Source: Coprococcus aceti
Lineage (GTDB): Bacteria > Bacillota > Clostridia > Lachnospirales > Lachnospiraceae
Reading direction: 5' to 3'
DNA length: 64,000 nucleotides
Assembly: GCF_025567285.1 (NCBI RefSeq)
Contig: NZ_JAOQJT010000002.1
Span: 463,008 to 527,007 of the forward strand
Shown: piece after piece, positions 8,758 to 17,463 of the stretch
Position numbering within the stretch: the stretch's first letter is position 1
Layout: each line of letters begins with the position of its first letter
Made by a program: the position numbers and the translations under genes
Notes under the pieces: model-generated
The model's database searches: none
What the model saw: only the letters and a program-made list of their open reading frames with translations
Told to the model about the DNA's origin: nothing

Positions 8758-9678
8758 TTATTTGTTTGCCTTAAGTGACTCTGCAACAACTGCTGCAAGT
8801 GCTATTGAGTTGAGCTTAACCTCAAATGTATCTGATCTTGATGTAAGGATTACAGGAGCATCTGTACCTGTTATGATACATCCGTTCTTACACTGTGTTG
8901 TATGAACAAGTGTCTTGTATACAAGGTTACCTGCATGTATGTCTGGGAACAGAAGGATATCGGCATCTCCAACGATCTTTCTGTCTGTAGCTCCCTTATG
9001 GATAGCTGCCTCTGGCTCGATCGCAAGATCCATTGAAAGAGGTCCGTCAACGATACAGCCTGTGATCTCACCGTTCTCGTTCATCTTTGTGAGCTCAGCA
9101 GCCTCTACTGTTACAGGCATCTTAGGATTTACAACCTCTACTGCTGCAAGTGGAGCAACCTTTGGACAAGGTATTCCGCACGCATGAGCAACCTCTACAG
9201 AGTTCTCTATGATCGACTTCTTCTCCTCAAGTGAAGGATAAGTCATGAACGCAACATCTGTAAGGTACAGGAGTCTGTCAATACCAGGGATCTCAAATAC
9301 GCATACATGTGAAAGTGGCTTACCATTTCTGAGACCAACCTCTTTGTTGAGGACACTCTTCAGGAAATCCTTTGTTGAGAGAAGTCCCTTCATATACATG
9401 TCAGCCTTATGATCATGAACAAGTTTCACTGCCTTAAGTGAAGCCTCTATATCATCTGGCTCATTTACGATCTCATAACCTGTAAGATCCATACCGATCT
9501 GATCTGCGACCTCTCTGATCTTTGCCTCGTCACCCACAAGTATAGCATCTGCGATTCCCTTCTCCTTTGCTGCCTTTACAGCCTCAAGAATAGGCGCATC
9601 CTGTGCTACTGCAACTGAAACTGTCTTTCTGCTGCACTGTGAAACCTTTGCCAATAAATCATCAAAACTTTTACTCAT
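8758..9678 (-). CDS. ptb: Phosphate butyryltransferase
   Basis: 306 residues of the phosphate acetyl/butaryl transferase family (PTA_PTB). It exchanges CoA for phosphate on butyryl-CoA, supplying buk. The HDHKADMYMKGLLSTKDFLK region and the C-terminal DILLFPDIHAGNLVYKTL block are typical. The ATG at 9678 has GAGGTG 7 nt upstream; a GTG three codons earlier is possible. Its promoter lies just past the stop codon of the adhesin gene. Confidence 0.95.
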   Translation of the reverse strand: MSKSFDDLLAKVSQCSRKTVSVAVAQDAPILEAVKAAKEKGIADAILVGDEAKIREVADQIGMDLTGYEIVNEPDDIEASLKAVKLVHDHKADMYMKGLLSTKDFLKSVLNKEVGLRNGKPLSHVCVFEIPGIDRLLYLTDVAFMTYPSLEEKKSIIENSVEVAHACGIPCPKVAPLAAVEVVNPKMPVTVEAAELTKMNENGEITGCIVDGPLSMDLAIEPEAAIHKGATDRKIVGDADILLFPDIHAGNLVYKTLVHTTQCKNGCIITGTDAPVILTSRSDTFEVKLNSIALAAVVAESLKANK

Positions 9679-9725
9679 CTTTCGCACCTCACGTGATATT
9701 TATTATTTATACAAGTCCATTTTGT

Positions 9726-9754
9726 ATGTTATCACTTATAAATCTAAAGGTCAA
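9726..9754 (-). promoter_or_regulatory. ptb-buk promoter
   Basis: On the minus strand, TTGACC (9749-9754) and TAACAT (9726-9731) are separated by exactly 17 bp, about 48 bp before the ptb start. It is the only good sigma-A-like pair in the short gap after the adhesin stop. Confidence 0.6.
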
Positions 9755-9781
9755 CCACATTGTCCCATGTTATTATTACTG

Positions 9782-12700
9782 TCATTTTGATTCTCCGGTA
9801 AATTTTTTCCTGTAAAATACGATTCCCGCAACCGAAACTACGGCAAAGCACATAAGCAGTATGACCTTCGAAACAGGATCCCGATCTCCGGTGTCCGGCG
9901 TATCAGGAGTGTTTGGTGTGTCGGGTGATGGATGTTCTTTTATTTTCTGATTTGTTATGATCACCGGATCATCCATGGTATATTCACTTTTTGATGTGTC
10001 TATCTGAATTTTTTTGTCTGTTTTTTCGTAACCCTCCGGGGCAGCTAACTCCTCTATGCTATACGTGCCTCTGGAAAGTCCGTAAAATACAGCCTGTCCA
10101 TTTTCTTCCGATTCAGCTTTTGCGATCAGAGCACCCCGGTCATCATATATGCCAAACACAGCCCCGGCAAGCGGACTGCCATCCTCCTGATCCGTCTTGA
10201 GTATATGCACCATGCCATAGTGATTTTTAACATTTATCACCGGTGGCTCATCTGCACTCTCCGGCACGCTCACCGGTATGGAATTCACCCCCGGGTCAGC
10301 AATATAACCCTTGGGAGTTCTGGTCTCCTTTATATAATACTCTCCCGGCTCGAGTCCGGTGAATTCTACACTGCCGGCTTTGTCAGTCTTTTTTGTCATG
10401 AGCTTTTCATGATCAGATGCCCTGTACAATGTGAACTCCGCATCCGCAAGAGGTGTCTCCAGAATATCATCCGTCTTGTGGACACTTATGCTCCCTCTGA
10501 TCTTCTCTTTTTCTTTTGTATAAACTGTCTGTGAAGCAAGGTTCACATCCTCATGTGAAGCTACGACCTCTCCCTCATAATCCTCATCCGTAAGCACCTC
10601 ATAGCAGACAAGAGCCGAACCACTTATGCTGTCAGTCGAAAACCTGAAATTCACATCCACCGTCATCTCCTCTGCATCTGCGGTAAAACATTTCTCTGAC
10701 GTTGATTCATCTGCCCCAAGCGGTCTGCCCGACTCCTGTGAGACAACGCTTCCGCTCAGTTTGTATCTGTGCCCGATATCCAGCCCTTTCATACTCACCG
10801 TGTCCGTGATATCTACAGTTTCCGCATCCGGATCAATGAACTTCGATCCGTCTTCACTGTTCTTCGCTACAGATTCTATCTCCGGCATCCTCTCATCAAC
10901 TATGTCCCCAAGATCAAGCACGCACTCATCTGAATCTATTTTGAATTTTATCGGAGCAATGCTCTTATACTTTCCCTTATTTGCATCACAACGAAGCTCT
11001 GTCAATGTGTACTCTCCGTACGGCAGTGACCCTTTGGTCTTGTCCGGCTTTCCATCCCCAAACCAGATATCATCCGCAGAACTGGAGTATTCGCCATTGG
11101 CATCAGTTGTTATCTCCGCAGACTGGGTGCCATCGGAGTTCTCGACGAGGAATCTCACATTTGCGATCGCTGTCCCATCCTCGGCATCCACTTTTTTGAA
11201 TTTGAAGTCACCTCTTACGACATGGTTCCCGACCACAAGCTCATAGCCATTTACCAAACGAACAGTGTCGCCATCCTGTTCTATTCTGTCCAGATATATT
11301 CCATCTGAACTATCCTTTATAATATTGCCATCCTTTGCGCTTTTAAATATTGAATTCTCAAGCGTGTACCCTTTTGGGGCTTTTGTCTCCTGAACCGTGA
11401 TTGTTCCCGTCTGCAAAACCACATCCTCAAGGCCGCACTTACCGCTGTCATCCGTCTTAAGCGTCCAGCTCTGATCCGGCTTCTCTGGGAGCTCGTCCAC
11501 GGAATTATAAAAATTCCTGTAATAATTGACTGTAAACTCAGCCCCTGACAAGACAGCATCTCCCTGAGATTTATCTCCCGTCTCCACATCCTGTTTGTAT
11601 ATGCTCAGATCAATCTTGCCTGAGATCACCTTGTCCCAAGTCTCCCAGCTTATTTCAAGCTCCGTGGATGTTCTGACCTCCTTGCCATCCACGGACAGGA
11701 ATTCTCCTTCTTCGTTTATAACGAGCTGTGCCACAGCACTGTTTCTCTCATAGTTGTACGGAGCCCTTTCCTCATATATCCTGTATGTTCCGAACGGCAT
11801 ATCTGTGATCTCATAGGTTCCAAGTCCGCCATATTCTGACATCACAACTATACCATGTCCATTCTCATCAGTCTCTATCTGAGCCACCAGAGTGCGCAGA
11901 CTCTGTGTGCCGTTTTTCACTTCCATCTCAATATTGTACAGAGCTTCTCCCACACCGGCGCCGGAATCTCTGTCGGTCTTGTGCAGACTGAACTTTCCAA
12001 GAACAGGCTTCTCTCCCGTCCATTCAATATCCATAGAAATACTGCTTGAAGCTACCGTTCCAAATAACAACTGCTGGTCATCATCTACCTGAGTGGAATC
12101 TACAGTATACACTGTAACTCCGGGGATCCCTTTACCAGACTTTACTGTGCCCGTTCCCTTATGAGCCTTCTCAGCACTGAAAAAGAATCTGTCGCCTCCC
12201 ATTATAGTTACCTTACCTGTCTTGTGGATGGTGAACTCCTTTTCTCCGCTTTTCCTGATATGGAGCCATGTATCCGCCGGTACCGAGATCCTCACTCCAT
12301 TCTCAGCATCTGCCTTACACCTCATTATCCTGGTTCTTCTTCTCTTCTCACCAGTCTTCTTGTCCACATAACCGGTATAATCCTTAAGACTTACATAATT
12401 ACCGTAATTCTCTTTGCTTCCATCATCTATTATCTCTATATCTGCCTGATCTCCCTGAAGGACGATCTCATCTCGCTTTGTCTCCGATATGTATTTATAG
12501 AATTCGTCTATAACGTCAAAATACTGTCCATGTCTTATATAATTCAAAGTCAGTGTCATGATGAGCTGTCTGTGATCTGCGGACACCCCCTTAAAACCAG
12601 ACCACGCATATTCACTTCCCGGTCCATACAGAAACGCTTTCTGAAGCAGTCTGTCATTTGTCACGGAAAATGCCACCTTGTCCGTGCTCTTAACTTCATA

Positions 12701-13021
12701 TTTCTTATGATCGCCGCAGTATGCCCTGTACTCTACACCATCCTTATGCACCGTGTAATGCCTCGTGTATGGCATCCCATTGTAAAACACCACATCGCCG
12801 CTTAGGATGCAGTCCACATCTTCATAACTTATCTCATATCCGGCCATAGCCGCAATTCCATCCGTTGAGGTGGCCATAACATCAGTATGCCTGCTTTTCT
12901 CCCCGGCATACAGTTCGTCAGCACTTGACCTTGTACTGAACCTATGATAAAAAACCACACCGGCCACACATACGGCCAGAAGAACAGCCAGCAGAATCTT
13001 ATATACATACAATCTTTTCAT
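9782..13021 (-). CDS. Sortase-anchored multidomain adhesin (thioester-like, SpaA/Cna-B and VaFE domains)
   Basis: 1079 residues. An N-terminal signal/membrane segment (1-25) is followed by a thioester-domain-like region with Cys in EYRAYCGDHKKY and the AWSGFKGVSADHRQ stretch (about 90-170). Several SpaA/Cna-B prealbumin-like domains follow (blocks beginning FSLHKTDRDSG, GKIDLSIYKQDVETG, DFKFKKVDAEDG, ISVHKTDD, VHILKTDQEDG), most ending in E-[TER]-x-P-x-[GN]-Y. One VaFE-type domain (about 740-850; VAKNSEDGSKF, VCYEVL, SQTVY) probably forms an ester cross-link. The C-terminus has a Pro/Asp/Thr-rich stalk, a TPDTG sorting signal, a membrane helix and RKKF. It should be covalently wall-anchored and bind host or glycan surfaces; the ligand is unknown. 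No sortase gene is in the window. AAAGGAAGAG precedes the ATG. Confidence 0.88.
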   Translation of the reverse strand: MKRLYVYKILLAVLLAVCVAGVVFYHRFSTRSSADELYAGEKSRHTDVMATSTDGIAAMAGYEISYEDVDCILSGDVVFYNGMPYTRHYTVHKDGVEYRAYCGDHKKYEVKSTDKVAFSVTNDRLLQKAFLYGPGSEYAWSGFKGVSADHRQLIMTLTLNYIRHGQYFDVIDEFYKYISETKRDEIVLQGDQADIEIIDDGSKENYGNYVSLKDYTGYVDKKTGEKRRRTRIMRCKADAENGVRISVPADTWLHIRKSGEKEFTIHKTGKVTIMGGDRFFFSAEKAHKGTGTVKSGKGIPGVTVYTVDSTQVDDDQQLLFGTVASSSISMDIEWTGEKPVLGKFSLHKTDRDSGAGVGEALYNIEMEVKNGTQSLRTLVAQIETDENGHGIVVMSEYGGLGTYEITDMPFGTYRIYEERAPYNYERNSAVAQLVINEEGEFLSVDGKEVRTSTELEISWETWDKVISGKIDLSIYKQDVETGDKSQGDAVLSGAEFTVNYYRNFYNSVDELPEKPDQSWTLKTDDSGKCGLEDVVLQTGTITVQETKAPKGYTLENSIFKSAKDGNIIKDSSDGIYLDRIEQDGDTVRLVNGYELVVGNHVVRGDFKFKKVDAEDGTAIANVRFLVENSDGTQSAEITTDANGEYSSSADDIWFGDGKPDKTKGSLPYGEYTLTELRCDANKGKYKSIAPIKFKIDSDECVLDLGDIVDERMPEIESVAKNSEDGSKFIDPDAETVDITDTVSMKGLDIGHRYKLSGSVVSQESGRPLGADESTSEKCFTADAEEMTVDVNFRFSTDSISGSALVCYEVLTDEDYEGEVVASHEDVNLASQTVYTKEKEKIRGSISVHKTDDILETPLADAEFTLYRASDHEKLMTKKTDKAGSVEFTGLEPGEYYIKETRTPKGYIADPGVNSIPVSVPESADEPPVINVKNHYGMVHILKTDQEDGSPLAGAVFGIYDDRGALIAKAESEENGQAVFYGLSRGTYSIEELAAPEGYEKTDKKIQIDTSKSEYTMDDPVIITNQKIKEHPSPDTPNTPDTPDTGDRDPVSKVILLMCFAVVSVAGIVFYRKKFTGESK

Positions 13022-13113
13022 AATCTCTTCCTTTCTGTTTGAATTTCAGCCCATTCATAACCGTATCCGGTAAGAGCCGTCTTCATGAATCTGTTTAGCT
13101 GTTTTATGTGCAC

Positions 13114-13150
13114 AAAAAAAGCTTACGTGCATTAAAAAGCACGCAAGCTT
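13114..13150 (-). terminator. Strong minus-strand terminator, probably the original mtnN-luxS terminator
   Basis: AAGCTTACGTGC (13119-13130) pairs with GCACGCAAGCTT (13139-13150) with one mismatch; on the minus strand the hairpin is followed by seven T. No minus-strand gene lies just upstream within the host DNA. Removing the 13.2-29.7 kb element would place it a few hundred bp behind luxS, which otherwise lacks a terminator. That assignment is inference. The same segment also holds a TTGACA/TTTAAT pair with 17-bp spacing (13131-13159), so it could drive the adhesin gene. Confidence 0.6.
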
Positions 13151-13386
13151 CATTGTCAATAGAATGGCAAACATTCCTCAACAAAGCGAATTTCCACTGA
13201 AAATCACCCGTTTTTTACATGGTCTGTATATTTTGATCTCATTTGTAAATGTCAATTTTGATACCTACAATTCTTTAACACCTAACTGGTATTATAAAGT
13301 GTTACGATAAAATCCGCAATGCCTTGATTTTACTACAGTTTTGGCAAGTGAGCTTTCCCTTAGACTTTCCCTTATGTTATATCCTT

Positions 13387-13429
13387 TTCCCTTGTGTTAC
13401 GACACCTCATAAGGGCAAAAACAAGGGAA
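13387..13429. repeat. Left-end recombination repeat (att-like/integrase arm site)
   Basis: TTCCCTTGT (13387-13395) and ACAAGGGAA (13421-13429) form an inverted pair, and the 26 bp at 13404-13429 recur exactly in direct orientation at 29628-29653. Extra CTTTCCCTTA copies lie just to the left (about 13350-13376). These may be integrase arm-binding sites rather than the crossover core. Confidence 0.7.
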
Positions 13430-13534
13430 GCAAAATCCGGTAACAGCTAATAACATTATATAAATCACATAATCGGCTGGAACTGGTCAAGATGCTTCTA
13501 CAACTGAAACAGATAAGAGAAAGGACTTTGCAAT

Positions 13535-13777
13535 ATGAATATCGTTCATGCAGAATATAATAAATATCACAACATCATAGACATCAATTATTACAATGGC
13601 TACATACTTCGGATTGACTGTGGCAAGGCAGAAGATGGATTGATTACTACTCCTAACTCTCAACGAATGTTGGATGCACTGGCGATTGACAATCCACTAG
13701 AATATGCCCGTTTGTATCTTGATTCAGAAATGCAAGATTGGGTGAATGCGATGAATATGGAATGGTATAGCACTTGA
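13535..13777 (+). CDS. Small DUF6061-like protein
   Basis: 80 residues. The layout (short beta-rich N-terminus, IDCGKAEDG, then an LEYARLYLDSEMQDWVNAM helix) resembles the DUF6061 family of small Clostridia proteins of unknown function, often found in mobile elements. AGAAAGGA lies about 12 nt before the ATG, a moderate ribosome site. It is the first gene inside the left end and reads toward the other cargo on the opposite strand. Family assignment is tentative. Confidence 0.55.
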   Translation: MNIVHAEYNKYHNIIDINYYNGYILRIDCGKAEDGLITTPNSQRMLDALAIDNPLEYARLYLDSEMQDWVNAMNMEWYST

Positions 13778-13863
13778 TAAAAGAACATAAAAATGAGAAG
13801 AAATCTGTCAAAAGTATTTCTATAAAATACGATATTTCTTTAGCCCTTCCATAAATAATGAAA

Positions 13864-13913
13864 TAGAGCCGATAACTCACAATCGAAATAACGAGTGATT
13901 CATCGGCTCTATA
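13864..13913. terminator. Hairpin between convergent small genes
   Basis: ATAGAGCCGAT (13864-13874) pairs perfectly with ATCGGCTCTAT (13903-13913); the + side continues into ATTTTATG. It lies between the + gene ending at 13777 and the minus-strand gene ending at 13958, so a shared weak terminator is likely. Confidence 0.5.
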
Positions 13914-13957
13914 TTTTATGGTTATGGATATCATGAGTATCGCTTTATATGCAATTG

Positions 13958-14320
13958 CTATTTTGTTAATTCCCAATATTTATGACCCATAAAGAAGATT
14001 GTTAATTCGTTTTGATCTACTTCTATCTCAAAATTCACGCTATTATCTCTCTGTTCCACAAAAATCATATTTGAGGAAGATATGCTATATAATACATTGC
14101 CACAGGTAATACCCAATTCGGGCATATCTTTGTTTACAACAAGTCCTCCATTTTCTTGAAAGGTAAACACTTCCTCTGCATTTGCATTCTTCCATGTACC
14201 AATAATATTTTTTTTATTCTGAATGTGCTTTATTTTTCCAACACATACAACGATAAGTATAGCTACACTTACAATTAAAGCAATGCCTACAACACTCTTT
14301 GCCAATTTCTTTTTATTCAA
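13958..14320 (-). CDS. Membrane-anchored lipocalin-like hypothetical protein
   Basis: 120 residues. One N-terminal membrane helix (about 9-28) is followed by a short extracytoplasmic domain with GTWKNANAEEVFTFQENGGLVV, which resembles the small beta-barrel DUF5640/lipocalin-like domains of Firmicutes. It lies 138 bp downstream of the 227-residue secreted protein of the agrD operon and may be its last gene. No catalytic motif is seen. Function unknown. Confidence 0.6.
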   Translation of the reverse strand: MNKKKLAKSVVGIALIVSVAILIVVCVGKIKHIQNKKNIIGTWKNANAEEVFTFQENGGLVVNKDMPELGITCGNVLYSISSSNMIFVEQRDNSVNFEIEVDQNELTIFFMGHKYWELTK

Positions 14321-14458
14321 TTTCTATTATCTCCATTTTTAGTTTCTTTAAGATTGAATGATTCCATATTGCTTAATTCAGTATCTCCATGAATTTCTAA
14401 CATTGATACGCTTCTCACAGGAAATAGAATAGGAGAGATTCATTCATAAATAATTAAA

Positions 14459-15142
14459 TCATTCATACTTACCTGAATTTGTAATGTTTTTCCATATTTT
14501 CTCATAATTATCTACTATAGTTTTTTCTGAGGTCAAAAATGCAAACATAGATATACTTGAATAGAGAGTTTCCGCCGAATCAAAAACCACACAACTTTCA
14601 TCATGAGTTAGATTTCTCTTTGAATATATTTCCGATACAGGCATAAATGAATTTTCTTCCTCTTTGGTGTATTTATACCCATCAATACATCCTAGATTTT
14701 TTAAAAATATTAAATAAGTATCTTCGGTCTTCAGATATTGCCATCCGTTAGTGTAAAATTCTTCACCTCTAACAAATGATACAGGTTCTATAATGTAAAT
14801 ACAGTCACCTACTGAAAGATTAGCAGAATTATCCTTATAGATTTCCTCTATTTTTACCATTGTTTTTGTTGATCGTAAACTCATTTCACGAGAATTTGTT
14901 ACAGTTATACGAGCTATTAAAGAAGAATCTTTTTCCATATCATCCAATGAGTAATTACTTTCATTGTTAAAGTAAGAAGTTTTCTGCCCTCCTGTATAGA
15001 AAATTTCCATAGCTGTATTTTCTGATAAAGCAATATCAGGATCATGAACCCCTGTAGTTGTTTTTATCCCAGTCTTTCCATAGAATAAGGCTGTCACCAT
15101 ACAAATGATTACAACACAGATAGTTAATACAAATTTCTTCAT
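14459..15142 (-). CDS. Extracytoplasmic protein of the agr-regulated ABC operon
   Basis: 227 residues with an N-terminal signal/anchor helix (about 4-20) and no lipobox. The central region (SLIARITVTNSREMS, TMVKIEEIYKDN, DTYLIFLK) matches in pattern the lipoprotein at 20185-20856 (VFVAKVVS, YTIQVLENIKGE, NSIYIFLAYA), so the two look like diverged paralogues. Its ATG overlaps the stop of the ATPase gene, which shows translational coupling to the transporter. An accessory, immunity or sensing role at the membrane is possible; none is proven. Confidence 0.6.
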   Translation of the reverse strand: MKKFVLTICVVIICMVTALFYGKTGIKTTTGVHDPDIALSENTAMEIFYTGGQKTSYFNNESNYSLDDMEKDSSLIARITVTNSREMSLRSTKTMVKIEEIYKDNSANLSVGDCIYIIEPVSFVRGEEFYTNGWQYLKTEDTYLIFLKNLGCIDGYKYTKEEENSFMPVSEIYSKRNLTHDESCVVFDSAETLYSSISMFAFLTSEKTIVDNYEKIWKNITNSGKYE

Positions 15143-15786
15143 TACATCAACTCCTTAATTTTACCAAATTCCATGCATATCTTCTCATCCGCTAATATTT
15201 CAATATCTTCTTTATTATGGCTTGTCAGTATAGTAATGGTATCATTCTTTTTTTCTTCCAATATACGTTCACGAAATAAATCAATGCTATGCTGATCCAA
15301 TGCGTTAGTTGGCTCATCCAAAAGCAAAATTTTTGGATGTTCCATCAGTGCTTGACAAAGAGCTAGTTTTTGACGCATTCCTAATGAATATTTATTTACT
15401 TTTTTCTTTGATTTGGGATCAAGACCAAAGTATATCATTATTTCATATATTTCTTCATCTGATACAATTCCTTTTATATTGGAAAGCATTTTCAAATTTT
15501 CAAATCCTGAATACATACTCCAAAAAGAAATATTTTCAATAACAGCTCCTAAATCTGGTAAAACATCCATATCTTTATGTAATGCCTTGTGATTATATTT
15601 TATGTATCCTTTGTCTGTATTTATAAAACCTGCAATGGCTCTGAGTAGCATTGTTTTACCTGAACCATTTTTACCATATATTCCATATATTTTACCAGAT
15701 TCAAATGTATAACTGATATCATCAAGCACTTTTTCACCTTTAATTGACTTTGAAATAGATTTTACATATAAATTCATGGATATCAT
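15142..15786 (-). CDS. ABC transporter ATP-binding protein
   Basis: 214 residues, one nucleotide-binding domain: Walker A YGKNGSGKT (about 37-45), signature YSLGMRQK, Walker B ILLLDEPTNALD, and the H-loop LTSHN. Single-domain ATPases of this type pair with two ABC-2-like permeases, as encoded just upstream. GTGAGGTGA precedes the ATG at 15786; an ATG nine bases later is also possible. The substrate is unknown; context suggests export of, or protection from, the small secreted protein or the AgrD peptide. Confidence 0.88.
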   Translation of the reverse strand: MISMNLYVKSISKSIKGEKVLDDISYTFESGKIYGIYGKNGSGKTMLLRAIAGFINTDKGYIKYNHKALHKDMDVLPDLGAVIENISFWSMYSGFENLKMLSNIKGIVSDEEIYEIMIYFGLDPKSKKKVNKYSLGMRQKLALCQALMEHPKILLLDEPTNALDQHSIDLFRERILEEKKNDTITILTSHNKEDIEILADEKICMEFGKIKELM

Positions 15787-15791
15787 TCACC

Positions 15792-16592
15792 TCACAATAT
15801 TTGTTTTTTTTCGCAAAGAAATTTACCTATCCACACCAAAACAGCGGATGATATAACTGAAATGAGACAGCTTGACTTAAAATTCAATAAATCTATATTG
15901 CTTGTAGTCCATTCGTAATTTTCTTCGACATAATATATAATAAGCTTGTTATGCCAATTAAATAAAGGAATATGTAGCAAGGAATAATGCCAAATTTTCC
16001 ATATAACATTTCCCATTGAAAAATAAAATCCACACACCATTACTGGAATAAAAAATACAATAAATGCAACGATGTATCCTATAATTGAATCTTTCCAAAA
16101 TGAAAACAAATAACTAATCATTTGCAAATGAAAAATCTCTATCAATAGCATAAAAATAACTTTGAAATCTTCTAAGCCATTAGAGGTATGCTCTACAAAA
16201 AGAAAAAACAAATAATCGGAAACAACTACAATACAGTCACGTAATATCATTTTTATTAATATATCCTTATAAATTATGTGTTTTTTCCCATAACGAGGAA
16301 GTAGAATTACCATGTTATCATTTGCATCATTAAATAAGTCCATTGTAAGATAACAAATCTCAAGGATAAACAAAATCGCAAAAAATGATAAAGATATAAG
16401 GTCAAACGAATGATCTATTAGTATTCCCCCAAAATATATTTGTGAACGTACTCCTTCTGTTATTGTAACCAGACTATTATGAAACCCCAAGTACACATTA
16501 GCATAAAAATATCTAATTACAAATGTTATAAGTGATACTAGTAAGCATTTTCCAACATTAACATTCAAAATTTTTTTCTTATATAACTTCAT
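15792..16592 (-). CDS. ABC transporter permease (six predicted helices)
   Basis: 266 residues with about six hydrophobic segments (near 12-30, 60-78, 108-128, 138-158, 168-190, 240-258) and no catalytic motif. No strong match to a named family. It overlaps the preceding permease gene by 14 bp and ends 5 bp before the ATPase gene, so all three are coupled. Probable membrane half of the transporter. Confidence 0.7.
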   Translation of the reverse strand: MKLYKKKILNVNVGKCLLVSLITFVIRYFYANVYLGFHNSLVTITEGVRSQIYFGGILIDHSFDLISLSFFAILFILEICYLTMDLFNDANDNMVILLPRYGKKHIIYKDILIKMILRDCIVVVSDYLFFLFVEHTSNGLEDFKVIFMLLIEIFHLQMISYLFSFWKDSIIGYIVAFIVFFIPVMVCGFYFSMGNVIWKIWHYSLLHIPLFNWHNKLIIYYVEENYEWTTSNIDLLNFKSSCLISVISSAVLVWIGKFLCEKKQIL

Positions 16593-17409
16593 AATTTTTT
16601 ATTTTTCTCTGTATAATGCCAATACTTAATCCAAAAATAAGCAATATCAGAACAATTTCTCCTATTATATTTCCATGAACATTAGGCATAATATAACCTT
16701 GTATAGAGAATTCATTTAGCCCAAAGACAGAAACAATCAAATTAAAAACAATATAGAATATAAACAAAGCACCAGGTATCTTTGCGAAATATAGAACTTT
16801 CATTTTGTTATAATATGAAAGAGCATAAGCTAAGATAGCTAATCCCGAGCCAAAAATTCCGTAATTAAAAATGTATATTAGATTATATAAAGTTGGATGT
16901 TGCAATCTCACCATATCAAGAAAATTGTCAGCGTTATATGATACCAAACCTATAGCGTAATCAGGTTCTCCCCAAGCACTGTCATATCCATGTATTGGAT
17001 ATGTCAAGTGGCATAATAATAAATTTATGAGCATTGGTATTGTTATTGTCAAAAAGGTTACAATCAGAATGCCAAATAATTTTCCTGCTAAATATTTCTT
17101 TTTCCCGATTCTTTGAATAAGTAGGATTGAACTATTGCTTTTTTCTTCTCTTATTAAGGAAAGTGATGCAATAATTGTTGCATAAACAGGCAATAACAGA
17201 TACATTATATATGGAATATATGCCGCTTCAGTGCCCTGTAATACGAAATTTTCATTTGCTGAACGAATAAATTGATAACTTTTTCCTATATCATTTTTTA
17301 CACATAAAATATACGAAGCAATATTTAAAATCATTAGAGCAATAAAAACAACTTTATATTCTGCACGATCAATACAATGTTTGATTTCTATAAGAACCAT
17401 TTTTTTCAT
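16579..17409 (-). CDS. ABC-2-type transporter permease
   Basis: 276 residues from the ATG at 17409. One helix near the N-terminus is followed by a large extracytoplasmic loop (about 45-70) and five further helices; the ASLSLIREEKSNSSILLIQRIGKKKYLAGKLFG segment is the typical ABC-2 coupling region (written here only to show the EEK and KKKYLAGK motifs). A TTG four codons upstream is a weaker start. The gene follows the attenuator-like hairpin at 17424-17453. Confidence 0.78.
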   Translation of the reverse strand: MKKMVLIEIKHCIDRAEYKVVFIALMILNIASYILCVKNDIGKSYQFIRSANENFVLQGTEAAYIPYIMYLLLPVYATIIASLSLIREEKSNSSILLIQRIGKKKYLAGKLFGILIVTFLTITIPMLINLLLCHLTYPIHGYDSAWGEPDYAIGLVSYNADNFLDMVRLQHPTLYNLIYIFNYGIFGSGLAILAYALSYYNKMKVLYFAKIPGALFIFYIVFNLIVSVFGLNEFSIQGYIMPNVHGNIIGEIVLILLIFGLSIGIIQRKIKNYEVI

Positions 17410-17423
17410 AATCTTTACCAAAA

Positions 17424-17453
17424 GGGCATAAACCCACGAAGAGGTTTATGCCC
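17424..17453 (-). terminator. Attenuator-like terminator between secreted-protein gene and ABC genes
   Basis: Perfect 11-bp stem GGGCATAAACC/GGTTTATGCCC (17424-17434 and 17443-17453), 8-nt loop, followed on the minus strand by TTTT. It lies between the stop at 17464 and the permease start at 17409. Partial read-through would make agrD and the small secreted protein more abundant than the transporter. Confidence 0.7.
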
Positions 17454-17463
17454 ATCCCTTCTG

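Larger units (their letters stand above)
13022..13534. other. Gene-free left boundary segment
   Basis: This 513-bp stretch holds the adhesin leader, the 13.1-kb terminator, the outer 12-bp repeat, the left-end TTCCCTT repeats and the leader of the first element gene. No convincing protein-coding frame was seen. Confidence 0.6.

Noticed and set aside
13131..13159. Invertible promoter for the adhesin (TTGACA/TTTAAT with -10 in a hairpin loop)
   Set aside because: The loop is only 8 bp and no recombinase is adjacent; the T7 run makes a terminator the simpler reading.
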